Origin: Bathymodiolus brooksi
Taxonomy: Eukaryota > Mollusca > Bivalvia > Mytilida > Modiolidae
DNA length: 64,000 bases
Direction of reading: 5' to 3'
Assembly (NCBI GenBank): GCA_963680875.1
Contig: OY804582.1
Coordinates: 51,106,646-51,170,645 of the forward strand
Shown here piece by piece: positions 1 through 11,220 of this stretch (the first letter of the stretch is position 1; every line of letters begins with the position of its first letter). A program made the translations under genes and the position numbers. The notes under the pieces are model-generated. The model searched no databases, was not told the origin of the DNA, and was given only the letters and a program-made list of their open reading frames with translations.

Positions 1-530
1 TGGGCTGCCATATTAGAAGTTGAGGTATGTTTTACTACATGTTAGAGCTCATGTGTGGGCTGCCATATTAGAAGTTGAGGTATGTTTTACTACATGTTAG
101 AGCTCATGTTTTGGCTCCATATTAGAAGTTGAGGTATGTTTTACTACATGTTAGAGCTCATGTGTGGGCTGCCATATTAGAAGTTGAGGTATATTTTACT
201 ACATGTTAGAGCTCATGTGTGGGCTGCCATATTAGAAGTTGAGGTATGTTTTACCACATGATAGAGCTCATGTGTGGGCTGCCATATTAAAAGTTGAGAT
301 ATGTTTTACTACATGTTGGAGCTCATGTGTGGGCTGCCATATTAGAAGTTGAGGTATGTTTTACCACATGTTAGAGCTCATGTGTGGGCTGTCATATTAG
401 AAGTTGAGGTATGTTTTACCACATGTTAGGGCTCATGTGTGGGCTGCCATATTAGAAGTTGAGCTATGTTTTTTCCACATGTTAGAGCTCATGTGTGGGC
501 TGCCATTATTGAAGTTGAGGTATAACTATA
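1..530. repeat. 55-bp tandem repeat (minisatellite)
   Basis: About 9.5 copies of a 55-bp unit starting TGGGCTGCCATATTAGAAG and ending near TTAGAGCTCATGTG. Copies differ at a few positions. The array runs off the left edge and decays near 530. It lies upstream of the first TBCK exon, so it is probably intronic. Confidence 0.95.
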
Positions 531-996
531 TGGCCACATAGTATTCTGCCTTGTATTTACAAACGTTTGTATGCCCAAGTGTAAGCTATGATTTTTAAGT
601 GTTTATTTTGTTATATTTTTCCAGTCTCTCCACCCCCCCCCCCTTTTATATCTGGTAGTCACATTATACATAGTTGATTAATTACCCAAAGTCAGGAAAA
701 GCACCAATAACCTGAAAGAATTTTTAAAATTCAAGGAAGAAAGCCTCAAAATTCGATTTTTAGTTATCCAAGGAAAAATATTGTTTCAAATAAAAACTTG
801 GGTATCTAATTTATAATTTTAGGGCCAACAACATGTTTCTGGAATAACCTTGATTAGGTAGGCTCAACGTCGAAAGATGGGAAAGACAAATAATTTAAAA
901 GTCTTTGTGATCAAGAAAACCAAAGGAATATCAATGTTATATATCATTTGTTATACAACTTAGTTCTTGTTTACAAACATGTTTATTTATTTACAG
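531..996. other. Intron sequence with a weak PLE-end-like segment
   Basis: AT-rich non-coding sequence with a poly-C tract near 632-642. At about 828-925 there is a degenerate match to the module GTTTCTGGAATAACCTT..AGGTA.GCTCAA, better preserved at 36.5 and 39.0 kb. It ends in a polypyrimidine-poor but usable acceptor (TTACAG) at 991-996. Confidence 0.5.
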
Positions 997-1059
997 GGTG
1001 ATATTCATACTTTATACAGTAACATTGATAAAGAAACACCTACATCTACTGATAGACAG
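997..1059 (+). CDS. TBCK: TBCK exon (start of TBC domain)
   Basis: A 63-bp exon, 21 codons in phase 0, between acceptor TTACAG and donor GTATAT. It reads GDIHTLYSNIDKETP..TDRQ, which corresponds to the segment just before the TBC domain of TBC domain-containing protein kinase-like (vertebrate versions read IDKDTP..TDRQ). TBCK is a pseudokinase/Rab-GAP-like/rhodanese protein linked to mTOR and endosomal function. The next exon continues exactly in frame with IEVDIPRC. Earlier exons (kinase-like domain) lie left of the window. The identification is by recalled family motifs, not a search. Confidence 0.85.
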
Positions 1060-1107
1060 GTATATCAATTTACTTTTAATATTATAACAAATTTTTCAAA
1101 TACATAG

Positions 1108-1462
1108 GCATGTTTGAGCACTCATTCAGTGTTCAGGCATGTTAGAGTACTCATCCAGTGTCCAGGCATGGTAGAGCACTCATTTAGTCTCCAGGCATGT
1201 TAGAGCACTCATTTAGTTTCCAGGCAGGATAGAGCACTCATTCAGTCTCCAGGCATGTTAGAGCACTCATTCAGTCTCCAGGCAGGTTAGAGCACTCATT
1301 CAGTCTCCAGGCAGGTTAGAGCACTCATTTAGTCTCCAGGCATGTTAGAGCACTCATTTAGTTTCCAGGCAGGATAGAGCACTCATTCAGTCTCCAGGCA
1401 TGTTAGAGCATTCATTTAGTCTCCAGGCAGGTTAGAGCACTCATTCAGTCTCCAGGCAGGTT
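1108..1462. repeat. 29-bp tandem repeat in TBCK intron
   Basis: About 12 copies of a 29-bp unit, GCATGTTAGAGCACTCATT plus AGTCTCCAG. It begins only about 50 bp after the exon donor at 1060. The unit shares a CATGTTAGAGC.TCAT core with the 55-bp array at the window start, so the two may be related. Confidence 0.95.
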
Positions 1463-1627
1463 ATATAAAAGTTTTAAAACTTTTAAACAAATAAATTTAA
1501 TATAGATAATTATACTTCATTCTATGTTATTCTATTTTAATTTTGATTGAGAAATTTACTTATGTTATACTTAACATTTTTATTTACACTATTTGTCATT
1601 GTAAGCAAGCCTGTCCAATATATAGTA

Positions 1628-1990
1628 TATTGGGGAGTGAGTGAGTGATTGTTGATTGTTGTTTAATGACAATTCAGCAATTTTTCAGTTATATCATGGC
1701 AAGAAAAAAATAATTTTCAATGAGATGATGATGAGGTTCGGTTTGTACTAGACCAACACGCTGATTTGGATTTTTATAGTGCTAGCTCACTGAAACAACA
1801 GTCCGCGGGTAGACACGCCGCTCCACTCGGACACATTATTCTGATTCTGAGCCAACCAGTTTTTGTTCTTTCTCCTTAATGCTGTGTGCTTAGCGGAGAA
1901 GCAACAAATACCAATTTCATAATCTTTGGTGGGACCCGACCGGGGCTCGAACCCAAGATCTACCGCACTCACGGCGAGCATTCTAACAAG
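1628..1990 (-). mobile_element. tRNA-derived SINE, family C
   Basis: Read on the minus strand, it has a tRNA-like head with a B-box-like GGGTTCGAGCCCCGG near 1935-1950, a body shared with the copy at 11.8-12.2 kb (GTGAGCTAGCACTATAAA.ATCC, GGT.TAGTAC), and a tail GCCATGATATAACTGAAAAATTGCTGAA. It lies in the intron between TBCK exons at 1059 and 2303. No coding potential. Confidence 0.8.
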
Positions 1991-2302
1991 TCAAATATGA
2001 TATAAAACCCGGAAATTGTCCGACATTGGTTTCTGATTGAAGTAGTTTTGGTCGGTTGTGTATAATATAACAAATAGTTCATGGTACTTTGGGCCAAATG
2101 GCCCTCAGTGCCATGAACTGTTTGTATAATATGGGACAGTTAAACATGATATAAGTAGTCCAATCTCTCCCCATCATGTCACTTGTCTTAGCAATATAGC
2201 TCAAATTGCAGTAACAGGAATTCAAATTACAAGTTTATGGTAAATCATCTTTTAATTTTCAGCAATTACATTGTTTTTTTTATTATTTTGTACTTTTTAC
2301 AG

Positions 2303-2480
2303 ATTGAAGTAGATATTCCTAGATGTCACCAGTATCATCAATTACTATCATCACCTACAGCTCATGCTAAGCTTAAGAGGGTTCTGAAAGCTTGGGTTGT
2401 TAACAATCCCCAGTATGTTTACTGGCAGGGACTTGACTCATTATGTGCACCATTCTTGGCCTTAAATTTTAATGATGAAG
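2303..2480 (+). CDS. TBCK: TBCK exon (TBC domain core)
   Basis: A 178-bp exon from acceptor TTTTTACAG to donor GTAGGG, entering in phase 0 and ending with one base (phase 1). Its 59 codons read [15 protein letters not shown], then [13 protein letters not shown] and [21 protein letters not shown]. This is the TBC-domain signature of TBCK, including IPRC and YWQGLDSL, the IxxDxxR and YxQ-type catalytic regions of Rab GAPs. The family motif IEVDIPRC is strictly in frame with the upstream exon. The terminal G pairs with CA of the exon at 5297 to give the expected alanine. The reading frame is intact, so this looks like a functional gene. Confidence 0.92.
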
Positions 2481-2542
2481 GTAGGGATAAATTTCTAATC
2501 ATTTGGGAAATTATTTCCCAGAAATCCCACTTACTATAAGCT

Positions 2543-2598
2543 ATGCCACGATATAACTGAAATATTGTTGAAAGTGGCATTAAACACCATAATCCAAT
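2543..2598 (+). mobile_element. SINE 3' tail fragment (family A/B)
   Basis: Carries only the shared SINE tail GATATAACTGAAATATTG, then TTGAAAGTGGCATTAAACACC. No tRNA-like head is present, so this is a 5'-truncated copy within a TBCK intron. Confidence 0.7.
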
Positions 2599-2934
2599 CC
2601 TACTGTAACCAACTTTTACGTTTTCATGACACGAATATATTTTACTTACAACCTTAAAGAAGAGTGAACATCCTGCACCTATTATGTGGGTCATGTTATG
2701 GTCACTTCCTGTGCCATACTCCCTATTTTCTTGGTTATGTCATGGTGACTGTTTGTGATCATATCATTTTTTTCACTTGCCTATAATGGTAAATATTGAA
2801 TCCTTAAGCTAATTTTCAGTTGCTGTCAGTTTTAGCCTTTGGAAATAAAGCAATAATTCAGCCATATGTGTTTTTTTAACATTTTATAAAGTTGTAATGA
2901 TATCCAAAATATGGAGAGAATGAAATTGCTTTTT

Positions 2935-3270
2935 GTAATGTAATGAATGAAATAATGTATTCCAAGAGTTTATCAGAGGAGATATATTGTGAATGAGGTA
3001 AGATCAATTATAGAAGAAAAAGAAATTGATTACATTATGGGTACATGTTTATTTCTAAATGGAAATCAGAAATAAACATTGATATAAATTTTGACAATGT
3101 CTTCTTAATTTTTTCTTTAGTCACTAATAATATTAAAGTTAAGCAATTTCAATTTAAGCTATTTCATCAAATGTTGCCAACACAAATATTTAGTAAAATT
3201 GGGACAAAAAATGTAGATCTCTGTAGTTTTTGTAAATGTATCACAGACTCAATTTTACATTACACTATTA
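2935..3270 (+). pseudogene. LINE retrotransposon ORF2 C-terminal remnant, part 1
   Basis: The + strand encodes a run with FISKWKSEIN near 3048, then VKQFQFKLFHQMLPTQ and LCSFCKCITDSILHY. This is the pattern of the zinc-knuckle (zf-RVT-like) region after reverse transcriptase in non-LTR retrotransposons. The frame is broken at about 3265 by an inserted hairpin/TIR element and resumes at about 3803 with CPIVKSFWEQV. No RT catalytic domain is left, so it is a 5'-truncated dead copy. It lies in the TBCK intron on the gene's own strand. Confidence 0.75.
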
Positions 3271-3272
3271 GC

Positions 3273-3405
3273 TATATAGGCTTTAGACAGGTAATACGGG
3301 CTCATATAACCTGTCTGTGTTTTATATTTCCTGAGCCGAAGGCGAGGGAAATATACAATACAGACAGGTTATATGAGCCCGTATTACCTGTCTAAAGCCT
3401 ATATA
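3273..3405. repeat. Perfect 46-bp inverted repeat (foldback hairpin)
   Basis: Arm 3273-3318 is the exact reverse complement of arm 3360-3405 (core AGACAGGTAATACGGGCTC). The 41-base loop extends the stem with ATATTTCC/GGGAAATAT and holds GAGCCGAAGGCGAGG. The perfect arms suggest recent gene conversion or insertion. Confidence 0.95.
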
Positions 3406-3800
3406 ACGAATTTGTCATACTGCAATACCATGGGTCCATATTACCTGTGTAAAGCCTAAATAAAGAACATGACTACTATACATGTATTGTCTCGTGAACA
3501 TTTAACCCCAGATATGACTTTGCTTTAAAGAAGAAATTAATTCTTCAACATATTTAATAAACAACTTAACAATTTTAACAGAAAAATAACAAATGATTTA
3601 GAATTGCCTCAATATCGGCGTCAGAGTGACAAGCGAACCTGGGGGTCGCCATCTTGATTACGTATGATTTCAAAATGAGTTATCTTTCTTGGCACATGCT
3701 TTCAATATTACCGGCTAGAGCCGTATAATATGGATTAGTAAAATCGAGTAAATAACTAATCGGATCACTTAGATTTTCTATTGCAGTATGACAAATGACT
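3273..3800. mobile_element. Non-autonomous element inserted into a LINE
   Basis: An 18-bp inverted repeat, ATTTGTCATACTGCAATA at 3410-3427 and its complement at 3779-3796, lies next to the 46-bp hairpin. The whole block splits a LINE reading frame. Possible 4-5 bp target duplication is ACTAT (near 3263 and 3799). No transposase ORF is present. It may be one composite element or two nested ones. Confidence 0.6.
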
Positions 3801-4085
3801 ATGTCCCATAGTAAAATCCTTCTGGGAACAGGTAAAAACATTTGCTATATCTATAGAGCTAAATCTAGCAAATACTGGATTTTATTGAAAAGATAAATGA
3901 TTTTCAATGTCAGATTATTAAATTTTTGATAATATTCACAAATTATTATCTTCATATTGTCCGATAGTTTGCCAGCCCTTAGAGTGCTAAAGGTAAAATT
4001 GAATAATAGGGAAAACATAGAAAATGTAATATTTAGTGTTGAAGTGGGAGAATATGAAGAAAAATGGGTAAAATTTATGGGATAG
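3801..4085 (+). pseudogene. LINE ORF2 C-terminal remnant, part 2
   Basis: Continues the LINE reading with CPIVKSFWEQVKTFAIS, the usual end of the zinc-knuckle segment. After a stop, VLKVKLNNRENIENVIFSV follows, in keeping with the distal helix region. Stops and a frame break relative to part 1 show that it is not coding. Confidence 0.65.
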
Positions 4086-4095
4086 TTTGATTAAG

Positions 4096-4255
4096 AAATA
4101 ATTCATGGAAGCCAGAGTTTGTATACAGTTTTAACCTGGGTAACATTATTTTTGTAAAAAAAATTATCCCGAGCGAAAGCGAAGGATAAAATGCAACGAA
4201 AATAATGTTACCCATGTTAAAGCGTGATACGAACTCTGGCTTCCATGAATTATTT
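4096..4255. mobile_element. Foldback MITE (ATTCATGGAAGCCAGAG family)
   Basis: Arms 4096-4119 and 4232-4255 are perfect complements (AATTCATGGAAGCCAGAGTT). An inner, imperfect stem uses GGGTAACATTATTTT and its complement. The loop contains GAGCGAAAGCGAAGG. A related copy lies at 39569-39661. Confidence 0.9.
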
Positions 4256-4896
4256 TGATTCTAGTAGGAAAAATCTAACTTATTTTTTGAAGTGGAAGTC
4301 AGTATTGGAAATGCATTTCATAACAGAATTCACTAACCTTCATGTTTACAGTTGTTTTTCGTTTATGTATAACTAGACTGTGATGCTATGAAGTTACTGA
4401 TATTTTCCAATTTAATGGCATTTTGAATTTAGCAACTTAAACAAGTAAAATGCTTATAAAATCGTAAAATAAATCAGTCACCATGTGTTTTAATGTCATC
4501 AGCATTCCTTGTAAACGATTTCACCGGAAGATGTTAAATTTCAAAAGTCAAAGTCCATTGATGGTTGTCTTAAGTATTTATTCCGGAAAAATATAGGTAA
4601 AAACAATACGGGAATTTTTATGTTTGTTATGCACCACAGTGCTGTATGAATACATAAATTCACTAGGGAATGATGTTTGTAATGTGTTCGTCAATACGCA
4701 TGAGCGAATTAAAATATATTGTGAGTTTTATCATTGTATTAGTTATATAGCCAATGAAGGACGTCATGTTAGAATTATTAAATAAAACATGCTAATATTA
4801 TTTTTATGAACCTTGTCAACCTGATATCAAGTTAAGTGACATATAAAATTTTATATTACTCATATTCAAAACGTTATGTAAATTGTGTATGTAGAT
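4256..4896. other. Intron sequence, nothing recognised
   Basis: AT-rich sequence without open frame, array or inverted repeat that I can support. Confidence 0.5.
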
Positions 4897-5160
4897 CGGG
4901 CCCGCAGTAGTCGTGATCGTAAGGTAGTTGGATTTACAACTACCTGTGCAATCAGTGCCTATTGAAGTTGTGAGTTCAAACCCTGTTCATAGCGAGGTGT
5001 ATTCGATACAGCATTATGTCATCAAGTTTGTCAGTGACTTGCGACAGGTCAGTGGTTTTCTCAGGGTACTTTGGTTTCCTCTACCAATAAACCTGACCAC
5101 CATGATATAACTGAAATATTGTTGAAAGTGGCATTAAGCACCATGAACCAAACCAAACCA
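4897..5160 (+). mobile_element. tRNA-derived SINE, family A
   Basis: Full-length-looking copy: head with CGTGATCGTA.GGTAG, B-box-like GAGTTCAAACCC near 4972, central region with GTCAGTGACTTGCGACAGGT and GGTTTCCTC, and tail GATATAACTGAAATATTG, ending in a CCAAACC-rich run. The arrangement fits a molluscan tRNA-SINE with a conserved central domain (V/Deu-type); the exact family is not determined. Confidence 0.85.
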
Positions 5161-5296
5161 CATGTAGATCTACATGACCTTTTTTGTGTAAAAAAAAAGT
5201 TGACCTGATATGATTAATTTTCAGAAAATATATTGCAATCTTGCTCTATTTACCAAACAAGAAAACCATTTAAAAATGTCTTGTGAATCTTTTCAG

Positions 5297-5380
5297 CATT
5301 AGCTTTTGCCTGTCTACAAGCCTTTATACCTAAGTATTTACACAAGTTTTTCCTAAAAGATAATTCAGCTATTATACAAG
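5297..5380 (+). CDS. TBCK: TBCK exon (TBC domain, third exon in window)
   Basis: An 84-bp exon between TTTTCAG and donor GTAAGG. The incoming G from the previous exon plus CA gives Ala, followed by [19 protein letters not shown] and KDNSAIIQ. This matches the TBCK segment LAYAC..AFIPKYLYNFFLKDNS. It ends with one base (phase 1), so the next exon should start with two bases completing a Glu codon in front of the YL.VFSQ segment. I could not find that exon in the window. Either the intron is very long and holds the rest of this region, or the gene is interrupted by rearrangement or misassembly. Confidence 0.9.
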
Positions 5381-5750
5381 GTAAGGCTATATATCTATAC
5401 TTTGTACATTTTAAGGTTGAGACAGACATTATCACCAGTATCACAGAAAGTCTGGTAGTTCAATCAGTGATACTAGTGATACAATGTACATCAAAACCTT
5501 CAAATCAGACGTTATTGTTTTTATCAGTAACCTTATAATGAGATTGATGCCACACTGCCCGATAATTATCAGTGTCAGTTCATTGAAAATGTCAAGATCA
5601 AAGGAAAAGGTCCCAAATTACTGATAAAGCAGGATATAGGCTTTTATAGGTCAAACTCAACAAATATGGTTCATTTATTTTAAGATAATGGGGAGATTTT
5701 ATATACAGAACAGATTATGAACATTTTAACTAAATATATCATATAATATT
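5381..5750. other. Non-coding sequence after TBCK exon
   Basis: Presumed intron. No repeat or exon recognised. Confidence 0.4.
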
Positions 5751-6490
5751 TCACTGGATGCAGGTTTTATCAATTGGCAATTTATACCATACTGTTTTTA
5801 TGATATACAGGTCAATAAAATTATTTTGCCCTTACTTACATACTTACTTATAGTGAGTATAGATTGTTGTTTTAGCACTTAAGTTGGGGCCACTAAAAGG
5901 TTTTTAATAATTTTTTAAAAATGAAGTGAAATATATTGATTTAAGAAGAAAAAAAGATAAAAAATAACAAATTTAATCAAAAATGAAATAATATAGTTGT
6001 TGTAATTTAATCTTTTAAAAATAATTAATTAGTGAAATATCACATGCTATATCTAGTAAAAATCTAATGAAAATGAAGTAAGATATATTGATTTAAGAAG
6101 AAAAATTTGAAAATAAAGAAAATGACAAAATTAATAAGTAATGAAATAATATAGTTATTGTAATTTAGTTTAAAAAAATAATTAGTGAAATATCCCTTTC
6201 TATATTTAGTTAAGATATAATGAAAATGAAATAAAATATATTGATTTAAGAAGAACGATTGAAATAATGAAAATGTCAAATTTAATGAGAAATGAAATCA
6301 TTTATTTGTTGTAATTTAATTTTAAAATGTAATTAATAAGTGAAATATTACATGATATATTTAGCTAAAATGTTCATAATCTTTTCAGAATGTTCAGCAG
6401 AATCCATGCAGGGATATGACACCTCTCTAATATATTTAAACTGGATGCAAGTTTATCAATTGACAATTGATACCATACTGTTTTATCAGA
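5751..6490. repeat. About 150-bp AT-rich tandem repeats and flanking duplication, copy 1
   Basis: Three degenerate units of about 150 bp (key strings TATATTGATTTAAGAAGAA, TTAGTGAAATATC, TGAAATAATATAGTTGTTG) at roughly 5920-6370. The short sequence CTGGATGCA..TTTATCAATTG..AATT.ATACCATACTG occurs on both sides (about 5757 and 6442). The array ends with TTCATAATCTTTTCAGAATGTTCAG, as in copy 2. Confidence 0.8.
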
Positions 6491-7028
6491 GCTCTGCTAC
6501 AAAATGTTTCATAATTCTTAAAAAATCATTAAACTTAATTACATTTAGTTACGCAACAGTACTAAAACATTCTTATAAAAATCACATACAGTATATGCAC
6601 TAATTAGTTTTCGGGTAAAATACAGGTAAAAATACATGGACAATACTTAAATTTTGTAGTGGGATGTAACCACTATTACTGATTATACAGGAAGGGCACC
6701 AGTACTGTGTTGAGATGCCATTCAATGAAAATAACAACCTGACCATATTGTTACATAATAAGATTTATAAGAATTAGATAAGGAATTAACATTTATAGAA
6801 GTCATGTATGTTTTTAAATGAAAATTAATTAACACATTAAGTCACATTTCATTTATTAATAGCCTAACGTGGGTCAATTATCAATTAAAAAGACAAAAAT
6901 AGTTTTTAAGAAATCTGTCTAAGTATTTACCTAAATAATGATATTGTGATTGGTATTTCTTAATAAATTGTGTTAAAAATCATTTTAATTTCTGAATTAA
7001 TCAACTCTCTGTTTACATACATTTTTTG

Positions 7029-7200
7029 TATTTATTTTCAATAAAATTTCTCTATTATTTCATCCCATTTTCCGTAATTTAACTTAATCTTATGTTAACA
7101 GCAAGTTATATGTGTCGACCCTACATATACTCTTATTATCCACAATATAAATTCAGGGAAAAGAGATGAAATAATAAAGAAATTTTATTGAAAATAAATA
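7029..7200. mobile_element. MITE-like element with about 36-bp TIRs
   Basis: 7029-7064 (TATTTATTTTCAATAAAATT..) is nearly the reverse complement of 7162-7200. The internal 100 bp has no ORF. A partial relative (TTTCTGTTTACACATTTATT) is seen near 10218. Confidence 0.75.
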
Positions 7201-7434
7201 AGTACTCAGAAAAGGAGTGATTATTCCGTGCCACGAGTGCCTATGCTAACAATAATTTTAAAAAGTCCCTTTTATTTTCCCACATACATGTAAAATGTGT
7301 CTTGTGACATTTATACTTGTGCTTTTTTGTCATATATTTTTTATTATTTATTTGTATACAAGTATTGCGATCATCAAGTTCAAGTGATCCTCAATATGTT
7401 TTACTGCGAAATCGCATAATCACTATTAAAAAGG

Positions 7435-7845
7435 CTAAATAATTAATTAGTGAAATATCACACATGCTATATTTAGTAAAAATCTAAAGAGAATGAAGTA
7501 AAATATATTGATTTAAGAAGAAAAATTTGAAATAAAGAAAATGACCAATTTAATAAAGAAATAAAATAATATAGTTGTTGTAATTTAGTTTAAAAATATT
7601 AATTAGTAAAATATCCTTTCTCTGAACCCTTTCTTATAATTAACTAAAATCTAACGAAAATGAAATAAAATATATTGATTTAAAAAGAAAGATTGAAATA
7701 AAGAAAATGTCAAATTTAGTGAGAAATGAAATAATATAGTTGTTCTAATTTTTTTTTAAATAATTAATTAGTGAAATATCCCATTCTGTATTGAGTTAAA
7801 ATCTAATGAAAATGAAGTAAAATATACTGATTTAAGAAGAAAGAT
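7435..7845. repeat. About 150-bp AT-rich tandem repeats, copy 2
   Basis: Same units as at 5920-6370 (TTGATTTAAGAAGAAA, TTAGTGAAATATC). It leads directly into the TTCAGAAT array, paralleling the junction at about 6366. Confidence 0.8.
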
Positions 7846-8130
7846 AATGTTCAGAATCTGTTCAGAAATTTCAGTAATGTTCAGAATCTGTTCCGAATTT
7901 TCAGCAATGTTCAGAATCTGTTCCGAATTTACAGTAATGTTCAGAATCTGTTCAGAATTTTCAGAATTTTCAGCAATGTTCAGAATCTGTTCAGAATTTT
8001 CAGAATTTTCAGCAATTTTCAGAATTTTCAGAATCTGTTCAGAATCTGTTCAGAATTTTCAGTAATGTTCAGAATCTTTTCAGAATCTTTTCAGAATTTT
8101 TAGTAATTTTCAGACACTTTTCAGAATATC
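7846..8130. repeat. TTCAGAATCTG/TTCAGAATTTT minisatellite
   Basis: Tandem 10-bp words (TTCAGAATTT, TTCAGAATCTG) organised into about 30-bp units beginning ATGTTCAGAATCTGTTC. A 72-codon open frame with repeating MFRICSEF runs through it only because most units are multiples of three. I do not regard it as a gene. Confidence 0.9.
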
Positions 8131-10205
8131 TAGCACAAAAACTGGTCTATTCAGAATCTCTTGACTTTGTAGTGCTTTGATTGGAAGATGGGTGCTTATA
8201 TTTACGTTTGCGTAATATGTCGCAAACAATTTTATTATTTATGCTGCCAAATTTGAGCAGACGATAATTCATCAAGATTTACATTTATGACGGGAAAGTC
8301 GGTCACATGTGCATGTGCTAATGAGATTATAACCAATCGATAAATCGCTCGTTTGTTCACAAAGCGAAAGAATGACATCATGTTAAAATTAGGTGCTTGT
8401 TCGGTTTATTTTTCGTGATATACTAAACCTTAGTATGCAAAAAAAGTATCCAACAAACATCTCATTACAATTACACTATCTTGACAGAAATATGTCAACA
8501 TTTGAAAATTACCCTATTTATTCATTTAAATTTTGCATCAACCTTATGACACTAAAAAAAATAATAATAAGAATATTATCTGTAGGTTTTAATGGAAATA
8601 ATACAATAAATTATTTTACAAATAATGGTTTTCAAGTATTAAAACAAAAATTAGCTACATGTATTGCCATTATTTAGCATTCATCTTCGTCCATAAACAT
8701 TTAAAACTATTTTTTACTAACCACAGGCCCAATTAGAACCAAACATGGTAGATATATTACATGGGTGATTCTCAACATTACATGTTTTTCATTTGATTCC
8801 GAAATTCAACATGGCTTCTAAGACCAATTCTTTCTGATGCTGAAGTTTAAAAATATTATCTGAAACCACATGTGGGATGAACATGTTATTTTGTAGGAAT
8901 ATGTCATATTTGACCCTCTTAAAAAGTTTTGTTTTTGTCCATCGGAAATCTAAGATGGCCACTGCTGCAGGACAAATTAAAAAAAGTAATTCATCTCAGA
9001 AACTAGATATTTGATTGAACCCAAACTGAACATGAGTAATCCCTTACAAATTATATTTTTTTCTCAGAAAATCGGAAATCCAAGATGATCATGAGGATAA
9101 ATTAAACATAGGACCCAACAGGAAATGCATTTCACAATTATTCCTATCTGAAACAGTTGAAGTATTTGTTGGCAAATTTGGCTGTACATTGGGCGGTTCT
9201 TTCCAAAATATCTGGTTTTAAGATGATAGAAAATTGGTGGCATCAAAATGGTGTATGAATACACATTCATGATTGTTTTGCTTTATTATTTTTCTTTTTG
9301 TGGATCTGAAATCCAAGTTAGCAGACAGCACATGCTTTGGGGTCCTCAGTTTTACTCTTGTTTATCCAATTTGATATGGATTCTTAAAATAATCGAGACA
9401 AATGAGTCTTGTTTCATTTTCTTATTTTTCTATAGTTTGGTTGTTAGTGACATTACATACAATACAAAAGACATACACAAAATGTTAAATTTTATAAGTA
9501 TAAAGTGTCCTCAATTCTAGAAAATGAGGTGCTTGCATTATAAAGGATATTAATTGGATTTAAAGGACTTCCTAGTTTATCAACAATGGTAAAGTCTTAA
9601 AATTTTGTTTTACTTTATCAAAATGGTGTGTATATACATTATGTATCTACATTGTATATGCTAATGAATAATTTATAAGAAATGACACTCCTAATCAATA
9701 TTATTAATACAGACCCTTCCCTCTCTTTGTATCTTTCTATGAGGCCCTTCTTCAATTTGAAATTTATATACACAAATTCTGAATTTACTAAATATGTTTT
9801 GCTTTCCAAATTTGAATGTGAAAGATAGTAATTTATTTTACCAAGATGGTTGATACATTTTAATAATAGAATCATATTTTGATGAATGAATAGGGACAAT
9901 TCGGGTTGCATTTCAGGTTTCAATTTTCATCATCAAATTTAAAACAGAAATACATATGTTTTACACAGGATATGCTATTATGAAGGACAAGTCCAAAATA
10001 CCAAATGCATTTATTCATTGCAAATAAAACCTCAGACAAGACAATGTAATGAAGACAAAATAAGATATTTCTATAGTAAAGGTGGCACATCTTGGTCATC
10101 TTGTAACTATTGCATTAATTAGTGGGAAATTCAGACAACATTGATTGAAAACCAACGCTTTGTTGGTCCTCCCATGCGTGCTTGTGATATGAAATCACCC
10201 CCCTT
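8131..10205. other. Gene-free region with degenerate repeats
   Basis: From about 8700 to 9320 there are loosely repeated blocks containing GAAATC.AAGATGG, typical of decayed dispersed repeats. No open frame here has a splice context or family motif that I recognise. Confidence 0.4.
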
Positions 10206-10841
10206 TTTTTTTTAGCTTTCTGTTTACACATTTATTTTCAGTAACATTTCATTATTATTTACTGTCTTTTTAACTTTATTAAACATGTGTATATCCATAC
10301 AATCGTGTGGTAATACCATCTTAAATGTGTCTTCTATTGTTATTATCCAAAAAGCAGTAGAGAGGGCCTACACATGACGACATGTAAGATTCTACGGTAA
10401 CATTGTTGTCAGATATTTCAGCAGATAAACAATACAAATTAATTTGTGAAGAAGGGAGAGATCTTTTAAAGCACATCTGTAAAACATGTATTTAAGGAAA
10501 ATTGTTACTACGCTGATTATAAAAAATAAATGAAAATGAAAACGAAGATTGCATTACATCATACATATGGTTCGCCAATTAAAAAAAGAAAAACAAAAGG
10601 ACCATAAAGGGCTATGGTTCCGCAGGTAATTTAATGTGTAAGCATCATGTTTTGGAAAATTCCTTAGAAATCGTAAAGTTTGTAATTTGTTAGTGATGCC
10701 AACTCAAGGTCAAAAGTCAATGCTTTCACAAAATCTGTACTGAACACAGAAATACAATTTTTGTACGTTGAATTCCAGATTCCTCAAGTATCAAATTACC
10801 ATATATTTAAGTAGATTTGTGTTGAGATGCTTATATACCGA

Positions 10842-11100
10842 TGGTTTGGTTTGGTTTATGGTGTTTAATGCCACTTTCAGTTATAATGTGGTGGTCAGTT
10901 TTATTTGTGGAGGAAACCGGAGTACCAGGAGAAAATAACCGACCTGTCGCAAGTCACTGACAAACTTTATCACATAATGTTGTATCGAGTACACCTCGTA
11001 ATTCGCGGGATTCAAACTCGCAACTTTAGTGGTGATAGGCACTGATTGCATAGGTAGTAATAAATCCAACTACCATACGATCACGAACACGACGGCCCCT
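10842..11100 (-). mobile_element. tRNA-derived SINE, family A (minus strand)
   Basis: Starts on the + strand with ATGGTTTGGTTTGG..ATGGTGTTTAATGCCAC (complement of the tail), followed by GGAGGAAACCGGAGTACC (central domain) and GATTCAAACTCGCAAC (complement of the B-box region). It ends in CGATCACGAACACGACGG. It lies directly before the duplicated exon-like unit. Confidence 0.85.
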
Positions 11101-11220
11101 CTAGCATTGTAAAATTTTATGTAATTTATTAATTATGAATAACAATAACTGTATTCATTTTCTTATTTTTAGAAATTCGAGGAATGCTCGAGTATTTTGA
11201 AGATGTAATGAAAATACCCA
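11101..11220 (+). repeat. 120-bp tandem duplication, unit 1, with exon-like segment
   Basis: Begins CTAGCATTGTAAAATTTTA and is repeated at 11221 with a few changes. It contains a splice-acceptor-like TTATTTTTAG followed by AAATTCGAGGAATGCTCG. If the previous exon ended with G, it would read EIRGMLEYFEDVMKIP. A possible donor, GTAGAA, lies at 11230. The product is not recognised. Confidence 0.6.

Noticed and set aside
7847..8065. MFRICSEF repeat ORF
   Set aside because: Produced by a simple TTCAGAAT array; no start context or neighbouring exon.
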